Assembly: GCA_041581135.1 (NCBI GenBank)
Contig: JBFGCM010000078.1
Coordinates: 1 to 17,526, forward strand
Direction: 5' to 3'
DNA from: JBFGCM01 sp041581135
Lineage (GTDB): Bacteria > Actinomycetota > Acidimicrobiia > Spongiisociales > UBA5794
DNA: 17,526 nucleotides
Of the stretch, positions 13,242 to 17,526 are shown piece by piece (position 1 is the stretch's first letter; every line of letters starts with the position of its first letter). The position numbers and the translations under genes were made by a program. The notes beneath the pieces were generated by a model, which was not told the origin of the DNA, ran no database searches, and saw nothing but the letters and a program-made list of their open reading frames with translations.

Positions 13242-14171
13242 CTACTTCGGAACGGGTACTGCGGCCAACGCCGTGGCGATGGCGTCCTCGGGCCGGTAGC
13301 GGTCGAGCTCGGCCTCGGGGCGCAGCAAGATGCGGTGGCGGAGGACGTCGGGAGCGAGGGCGGCGACATCGTCGGGGGTGACGAAGTCGCGGCCCCCCAT
13401 GCGAGCCGCCGCCTTGGACGCCGTCAGCAGGTGCACCGCGGCCCGTGGGCTGGCCCCCAGCTCCACGCTCGGCAACTGGCGGGTCTGCCGTACCACCGCT
13501 GCCACGTAACGCACGACGTCGTCGGTCACGGCGGTGTCGTCCACCGTGGCGCGCAGCCGCAGGACGTCGTCAGGTCCGGCCACCGGCGTGACCCGTTCCA
13601 GTGACGTGTCGCGCAACCCGGAGCGTTCCACGCGTAGCAGCGCCAGCTCGTGGTCCTCTGAGGGGTACCCGACGTCGATCTTCATGAGGAACCGGTCGAG
13701 TTGGGCTTCGGGGAGCGGGTAGGTGCCTTCGTATTCGATCGGGTTCTGTGTGGCCATCACGAAGAACGGGCTGGGGAGCGGGTGGGCCGTGCCGTCCACG
13801 GTGACGCGTCCTTCTTGCATCGCCTCGAGGAGGGCCGACTGAGTCTTGGGAGGCGTGCGGTTGATCTCGTCGGCGAGCACGGCATTGGCGAACACGGGTC
13901 CGGCGCGGAATGCCAGCTCTCCCGCCCGTAGCGTCATGGTGCCGGTGACATCCGACGGCAGCATGTCGGGGGTGAACTGCACCCGCTTGAACTCGAATCC
14001 GAGGGCACGGGCGAAGGCACGCGCCAGCAGCGTCTTGGCGACGCCGGGGACGCCCTCCAGGAGGATGTGGCCGCCGACGGTGACGGCCACGAGCGCCGCA
14101 TCGATGACTCGTTCTTGTCCCACGACCACGGTGGCGATCGCCTCGCGGACCCGGGCGCGTAGCTCGTTCAT
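13242..14171 (-). CDS. MoxR-family AAA+ ATPase
   Basis: A 309-residue cytosolic AAA+ ATPase of the MoxR group, chaperone-like enzymes that mature or remodel protein complexes, often with vWA partners. Walker A is GVPGVAKT (40-47, K46), Walker B VLADEINR (98-105, D101/E102), sensor 1 TQNP (N143), the arginine region EAQLDRF (R160), and sensor 2 GASPRA (239-244, R243). All motifs are intact. Start ATG 14171 overlaps the stop of the DUF4350 gene (ATGA) and has AAGGAG five bases upstream, inside that gene. In M. tuberculosis the corresponding gene is, as I recall, moxR2, with DUF58, SpoIIM-like and RDD genes in the same order and orientation. This conserved order is good evidence that these genes act together. 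Confidence 0.96.
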   Translation of the reverse strand: MNELRARVREAIATVVVGQERVIDAALVAVTVGGHILLEGVPGVAKTLLARAFARALGFEFKRVQFTPDMLPSDVTGTMTLRAGELAFRAGPVFANAVLADEINRTPPKTQSALLEAMQEGRVTVDGTAHPLPSPFFVMATQNPIEYEGTYPLPEAQLDRFLMKIDVGYPSEDHELALLRVERSGLRDTSLERVTPVAGPDDVLRLRATVDDTAVTDDVVRYVAAVVRQTRQLPSVELGASPRAAVHLLTASKAAARMGGRDFVTPDDVAALAPDVLRHRILLRPEAELDRYRPEDAIATALAAVPVPK

Positions 14172-15247
14172 GCCTGCTCCTTGCTGAGTGCGGCGAGCAC
14201 ACGGCCCACTGCCAGAACGGATTCGGTGTCGCCCGCCTCGCGGAACGCCAGCCTGGCGTCCTCGGGCGCAACGCCCAGGCGCACTGCGGTGGCCTCGAGC
14301 TCCTCGGGGGTGGGCGTCACGGCACCAGTGCGGCCCACGAGTCGACGTTCGATCTCTCGGCGGAGCCCGGCGACGGCCCGACGCGGCTGCTGGCTCTTGC
14401 GAAGGCCGGCCGCCAGAGCATCGACGTAGCCGACGCGAGCGGGGGGCAGCTCACGCGCCTGCGGTGTCGGTGGGCCGAAACGGCGACTCTTGGCGAACAG
14501 CCAGATCAGGCCGGCCACGGCGATGGCGCCGAGCGCGAACTGCCAGCGCCACGGCATGCCGCCGCTGCCTCCGATACCGTGGACGTACTCGGCGAACAGG
14601 ACCCGGGGCCGGGTGCCGGCGAGTGCCAGGCCGAGCGCCGCGTTGTCGGCGTTCGCCAAGCCGGCATTCTGGAGGACGGATTGGTTGGCCACTGCGAACA
14701 TGGCCCCTCCCGAGTCTTCATGGTGGGCCACCACCAGGTCGCCGCTCTCGTTGCCATAGAGCGGCACCATGGGTCCCGCATCGGCAAACAGCCGGGCACC
14801 GTTCACGCTGAGGTCGGTCACCCCGCCGAACTCGGGGTGGGGGAGTACGACGGAGTGGCTCGGATCGAAGTCCGAGGCAAACGCGGGGGCGGGCCCATCG
14901 AACGGAACAGGGATGGTGTCGATCACGACGAGACGCCCGCCTGCGGTCACGAACCGCTCCAGGGCGGTCACCTCGGACTCCTCGAGCACGGCGCGCACCA
15001 CGAAGAGCGTGGCGTCCGGTGGCGGCCGCTCGACCGCCACCGAGGTCGTCAGATGGTCCACGTCGTAGCCGCTCTCGGCCAGCAACGTGCGAACGGCGGC
15101 GTACCCGGCCCGCTCGGTGGACAAGCTCGAACCGGCCGGCTCGGGACCGGAGGCGGCGGGCGCCACCAAGATCGATACGACGATCGCCAGGCCGAAGACG
15201 GCGACGGCAACCGCCGCCGCCCTACCGCTGAGGAGGGTGTCGTTCAT
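14168..15247 (-). CDS. DUF4350 domain membrane protein
   Basis: A 359-residue membrane-anchored protein. Hydrophobic helix 1 (about 9-30) and helix 2 (about 235-252) bracket an extracytoplasmic domain, and a cytoplasmic C-terminal region of about 105 residues follows. The DUF4350 features are SLSTERAGYAAVRTLLAESG (41-60), a Rossmann-like core with LFVVRAVLEESEVTALERFV (81-100) and GGRLVVIDT (103-111), LANADNAALGLALAG (197-211), and the terminal LFAEYVHG (217-224). This is the usual third component between MoxR and DUF4129 genes. The start ATG at 15247 overlaps the preceding TGA (ATGA), and the stop overlaps the MoxR start. The exact role is unknown; the extracytoplasmic domain could sense or bind a ligand, but this is inference. 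A longer open frame upstream is just overlap with the DUF4129 gene. Confidence 0.88.
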   Translation of the reverse strand: MNDTLLSGRAAAVAVAVFGLAIVVSILVAPAASGPEPAGSSLSTERAGYAAVRTLLAESGYDVDHLTTSVAVERPPPDATLFVVRAVLEESEVTALERFVTAGGRLVVIDTIPVPFDGPAPAFASDFDPSHSVVLPHPEFGGVTDLSVNGARLFADAGPMVPLYGNESGDLVVAHHEDSGGAMFAVANQSVLQNAGLANADNAALGLALAGTRPRVLFAEYVHGIGGSGGMPWRWQFALGAIAVAGLIWLFAKSRRFGPPTPQARELPPARVGYVDALAAGLRKSQQPRRAVAGLRREIERRLVGRTGAVTPTPEELEATAVRLGVAPEDARLAFREAGDTESVLAVGRVLAALSKEQA

Positions 15248-16077
15248 CGCATCCCCGCCAGGATCCTCGGCCAGGTCTGTTCTGCATCTGTTGCATCGGC
15301 TGCGTCGGCTTCGGCGTTCCCGTAGGCCACCCGGTCGAACGTCGTGGCGAGTCGGTCCACGTCGTCGGAGGGCAGTGCCCGACGCACCGCGCCCGAGGTG
15401 GCGGCGGTCGCGGTATCCAGTGCACCGCGCTCTCCCAAGCGGAGCACCGCGGCGGCGAAGCGCAGGCGAACGGCCGTCGAGTAGTCCCCGCGTCGCGCCG
15501 CATCGACGGCCGCTCGTTCCAGCTCGGCCGGCGAGGTCCCGTCCGGCGTGTCCGGCTCGACCTCGCGTAGTTCTCGACCGCGGCGCACCTGGCGGCGGCC
15601 CGAGGTCAGGGCCAGGGCCGTCACTGCCAACAGCACCAGCAAGCCGATGATGCCGAACGCGGTGCCGGTTCCCTCCGGGAGCCGATCGAGGATCCACTGT
15701 ATGGCCCGGGCCCAGAGGGGCGGGTCCAGTTCGGCATCGAGGTCGGCGTACTCAGGGCGCGAAAGGATGTCCGCGGCGCGCGAGCGGGCGTCGCCGGTGT
15801 CGACCGCCGACTCGACGGCAGGTAGCTCGGCGAGGGTCCGCACCTTGGCGGCCCGGTCGGAGGACAGCAGCTCGGTCATGTCGACCGGGCGGCCGTTGAC
15901 GGCATCGACCTCAACGAGCCGGTCGGCGTCGGTGCGCGCTCGACGAGTGAGTTCGGCGAAATCGACGTCGTCGGCCGCGACCGGTGAGGCGGTCGCCAAG
16001 AGCCCGAACGTCGTCGCCACCACGACCAATGACCGCCACGACCACCGGAATCCGGCGGTGCGCCTGCTGTTGCTCAC
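15244..16077 (-). CDS. DUF4129 domain membrane protein
   Basis: A 277-residue protein with an N-terminal signal or anchor (basic RRTAGFRWSWRS, then hydrophobic VVVATTFGLLATA, likely cleavage VAA|DD after residue 35). An extracytoplasmic stretch follows (about 36-135), then one membrane helix (139-158) and a cytoplasmic DUF4129 domain (about 184-258). The domain is recognised from ELERAAVDAARRGDYSTAVRLRF (185-207), ALPSDDVDRLATTF (234-247) and RVAYG (249-253). The C-terminus is cytosolic, where it could meet the MoxR ATPase. The GTG at 16077 is the only start that gives a signal sequence; it overlaps the previous stop (GTGA). GGAGG lies just one base before it, too close to act on this start, so reinitiation is likely. 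Confidence 0.85.
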   Translation of the reverse strand: MSNSRRTAGFRWSWRSLVVVATTFGLLATASPVAADDVDFAELTRRARTDADRLVEVDAVNGRPVDMTELLSSDRAAKVRTLAELPAVESAVDTGDARSRAADILSRPEYADLDAELDPPLWARAIQWILDRLPEGTGTAFGIIGLLVLLAVTALALTSGRRQVRRGRELREVEPDTPDGTSPAELERAAVDAARRGDYSTAVRLRFAAAVLRLGERGALDTATAATSGAVRRALPSDDVDRLATTFDRVAYGNAEADAADATDAEQTWPRILAGMR

Positions 16078-16883
16078 GCCTCCGGGTAGGGGCGAGGCTC
16101 TTCGACGCTCTGTGCCAGGAGTTGCACGTCGAGGCCCTCCTTGCGGATCCGGCCGTCGTAGTACGCAACCGTCGTGAAGATCGGCACGATGGGGAACGTC
16201 ACCGCGCCGGACACGATGCTGAGCAGTGCGGTGCCCATCGAGAAGACGGCGATGGAGTCGGTGGACAGCACGGGCGTGAAAGGGAGCGTGATGACCAGCG
16301 AGAGCACCAAGCTGATGAGGAAGGCGACGATGGCGACGCCGAACACCGACCAGTACCGGCCGGAGATCAGTTGGTTGCCTCGGCTCAAGGCCTTGATCAC
16401 TCCGACCTCCTCCGCCCAGAACGCAGGGGCCGCCAGCGACAGCCACACGGCGACGAAGATGGATCCGATGATGAGACCGATGAGGCCCACCATCACGGCG
16501 AGGAAGTAGAGGATCACCAAGCCGAAGAACGGCAACATCCGCCGCACGCCGTAGCGCAGTGCCACCACCCAGTCGACGTCGATGCCGACGAAGGAGCGGG
16601 TAGCCACCGTCCACGCCGCGCCGTAGCCGATCGCCTGGCCGATCCAACCAATGATCGCGACGGCCAGCGCCCCGAGCACCCCACTCGTCGAGTAGGTCGC
16701 CGTTCCGTCGCTGATGGTCGAGATCGTGGCGAAGTTGTACACCATCGCAACGAGCTGAACCGGCACGATTGCCGCCAGAACGATCAAGAAGAACTTGAGG
16801 AAATCGCGGCGCCACATGCGGAATCCGGCGTCGAGCATGTCGCCGACGCCCATGGGCTCGAGCGCGATGGGACCCGGTTGCAT
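16074..16883 (-). CDS. multi-pass membrane protein, GPDPase-type membrane domain family
   Basis: A 269-residue inner-membrane protein with about six hydrophobic segments (near 31-49, 67-90, 117-136, 138-155, 179-200 and 212-238). The N-terminus IALEPMGVGDMLDAGFRMWRRDFLKFF and the central WLSLAAPAFWAEEVGVIKALSRGNQLISGRYW resemble the glycerophosphodiester-phosphodiesterase-associated membrane domain often found alone in actinobacteria; no catalytic phosphodiesterase domain is present. It is the first gene of the five-gene minus-strand run, so it is probably part of the same envelope system. The ATG at 16883 is supported by a TAGAGT -10 exactly 7 bases upstream (leaderless pattern). Its stop overlaps the start of the DUF4129 gene. 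Specific function is not known. Confidence 0.8.
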   Translation of the reverse strand: MQPGPIALEPMGVGDMLDAGFRMWRRDFLKFFLIVLAAIVPVQLVAMVYNFATISTISDGTATYSTSGVLGALAVAIIGWIGQAIGYGAAWTVATRSFVGIDVDWVVALRYGVRRMLPFFGLVILYFLAVMVGLIGLIIGSIFVAVWLSLAAPAFWAEEVGVIKALSRGNQLISGRYWSVFGVAIVAFLISLVLSLVITLPFTPVLSTDSIAVFSMGTALLSIVSGAVTFPIVPIFTTVAYYDGRIRKEGLDVQLLAQSVEEPRPYPEA

Positions 16884-16890
16884 CGCCCGC

Positions 16891-16896
16891 ACTCTA
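16891..16896 (-). promoter_or_regulatory. -10 element, leaderless promoter of the five-gene MoxR/DUF58 operon
   Basis: On the minus strand TAGAGT is followed by 7 bases (GCGGGCG) and the ATG at 16883. No clear Shine-Dalgarno and no -35 are seen. As all five downstream genes overlap or nearly touch, this is probably the promoter for the whole run through the DUF58 gene. Confidence 0.55.
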
Positions 16897-16932
16897 GCTA
16901 CGGTGGCTGCGGGGTCCGGGGGATTCGCGCCT

Positions 16933-16938
16933 ACCATG
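16933..16938 (+). promoter_or_regulatory. candidate -10 element of the short-chain dehydrogenase gene
   Basis: TACCAT fits TANNNT and would place transcription start near 16945, leaving a leader of about 24 bases that contains the Shine-Dalgarno sequence at 16957-16962. It overlaps the alternative ATG at 16936. TACGGT at 16899-16904 is a second possibility. Neither has a clear -35. Confidence 0.3.
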
Positions 16939-16956
16939 CCGGCCCAACCCACCGTA

Positions 16957-16962
16957 GAGGAG
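16957..16962 (+). promoter_or_regulatory. ribosome binding site that decides the dehydrogenase start
   Basis: GAGGAG lies 6 bases before the GTG at 16969. It favours that start over the in-frame ATG at 16936, which has no Shine-Dalgarno and would add eleven residues before the first beta strand. Confidence 0.6.
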
Positions 16963-16968
16963 CCGCCA

Positions 16969-17526
16969 GTGGAGGTACGGGTCGACGACAAGGTAGCCCT
17001 GGTCACGGGGGCCAGTCGCGGGATCGGAGAAGCCACGGCTGCCGAGTTGCTCGCCAGTGGGGCGCGTGGGGTCGTCATCACGAGTCGCAAGGCGGACAAC
17101 GTCGCCGCTGCGGCGGAGCGCCTCGGTGAGCCCGATCGCGTGCTCGCCGTCGCCGCCGCAGTGGACCGAGAAGAGGACGCCGAACGCGCCGTCAGTGAAA
17201 CAATGGCGCACTTCGGGGCCTGCGACATCCTCATCAACAACGCCGGCACCAACCCGGCCGTCGGTCCCATGTCGACGGTCGACCTGGGCGCCTTCGACAA
17301 GACCTTGTCGGTGAACCTCCGTGGGCAACTCCTGATGGCTCGTGCCGCCTACGGGCAGTGGATGCGCGACCACGGCGGCTCCATCGTGAACACGTCGTCG
17401 ATCCTGGGTCTCGGTGTCGCTCCGTTCATGGGGGCGTACAACATCTCCAAGGCCGGCGTGGTGCACCTCACCAGGCAGCTGGCGTTGGAGATGGCTCCGG
17501 GCGTTCGGGTCAACGCGGTGGCGCCC
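16969..17526 (+). CDS. short-chain dehydrogenase/reductase (partial, C-terminus cut by window edge)
   Basis: NAD(P)-dependent oxidoreductase of the classical SDR family; 186 residues are visible of a usual 250 or so. The cofactor loop is TGASRGIG (13-20), with the adjacent strand VALVTG. NNAG is at 90-93, and the catalytic tetrad is N116 (SVNLRG), S144 (NTSSILG), Y157 and K161 (GAYNISK). VRVNAVAP at the window end is the normal start of the last core strand. The residue after the second strand is Arg in ITSRK (R40), which is more usual for NADP(H) but not decisive. It resembles FabG-like 3-oxoacyl reductases and many other SDRs, so the substrate cannot be named. The start is GTG 16969, supported by GAGGAG upstream; ATG 16936 is the alternative. 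It diverges from the MoxR/DUF58 operon. Confidence 0.93.
   Translation, partial: MEVRVDDKVALVTGASRGIGEATAAELLASGARGVVITSRKADNVAAAAERLGEPDRVLAVAAAVDREEDAERAVSETMAHFGACDILINNAGTNPAVGPMSTVDLGAFDKTLSVNLRGQLLMARAAYGQWMRDHGGSIVNTSSILGLGVAPFMGAYNISKAGVVHLTRQLALEMAPGVRVNAVAP

Noticed and set aside
1..17526. CRISPR arrays, tRNA or rRNA genes, insertion sequences, toxin-antitoxin or defence modules
   Set aside because: I saw no regularly spaced repeats, no tRNA-like cloverleaf, no transposase or nuclease motifs, and every long gene fits a housekeeping, signalling or envelope family.

Overview
The window is GC-rich and gene-dense, with short intergenic gaps (none reaches 300 bases), GTG and TTG starts, and ATGA or GTGA stop/start overlaps. 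It has several Thr/Ala-rich-linker lipoproteins, a type II dehydroquinase next to a lipoate ligase-type gene, and the MoxR/DUF58/SpoIIM-like/RDD gene cluster that mycobacteria also carry (from memory, the Rv3691-Rv3695 region of M. tuberculosis). Together these point to a chromosomal segment of an actinobacterium. A deep-branching group such as Acidimicrobiia is plausible, but that is inference. I saw no tRNA, rRNA, CRISPR array, insertion sequence, phage gene or other sign of recent transfer.

Left part (1-5851). A two-gene minus-strand unit holds a lipoate/octanoate ligase-family gene and aroQ, which is cut by the window edge. Divergent from it on the plus strand come a lipoprotein plus a half-size ABC exporter, then a secreted protein built from two copies of one helical module, then a second lipoprotein whose stop codon overlaps the start of a Nudix hydrolase.

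Middle (5879-9868). A minus-strand pair encodes a universal-stress-type protein and a haloalkane dehalogenase of the DhlA (HLD-I) type with its full catalytic pentad. It lies back to back with a plus-strand two-component system (OmpR-type regulator and four-helix membrane sensor kinase), followed by a flavin-reductase-like FMN-binding protein.

Right part (9875-16883). This is the conserved envelope cluster. Five minus-strand genes run end to end: a multi-pass membrane protein, a DUF4129 protein, a DUF4350 protein, a MoxR AAA+ ATPase and a DUF58 protein. A SpoIIM-like membrane protein converges on them and overlaps the DUF58 gene by 34 bases. An RDD membrane protein diverges from the SpoIIM-like gene and is followed by an overlapping lipoprotein gene. 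The likely theme is a MoxR chaperone ATPase acting with a vWA-like DUF58 partner on membrane or envelope substrates; the exact job of this cluster is not established. A short-chain dehydrogenase begins at the right edge and is cut off.

The most distinctive signal is regulatory. Five genes that should carry their own promoters (starts at 1108 minus, 4815 plus, 7301 minus, 7461 plus, 16883 minus) have a TANNNT -10 hexamer ending 6 or 7 bases before the start codon and no usable Shine-Dalgarno sequence. That is the geometry of leaderless transcripts. By contrast, the genes starting at 1249, 1972, 3977, 9356 and 16969 have clear Shine-Dalgarno sequences. I did not find a convincingly new defence or mobile system here.
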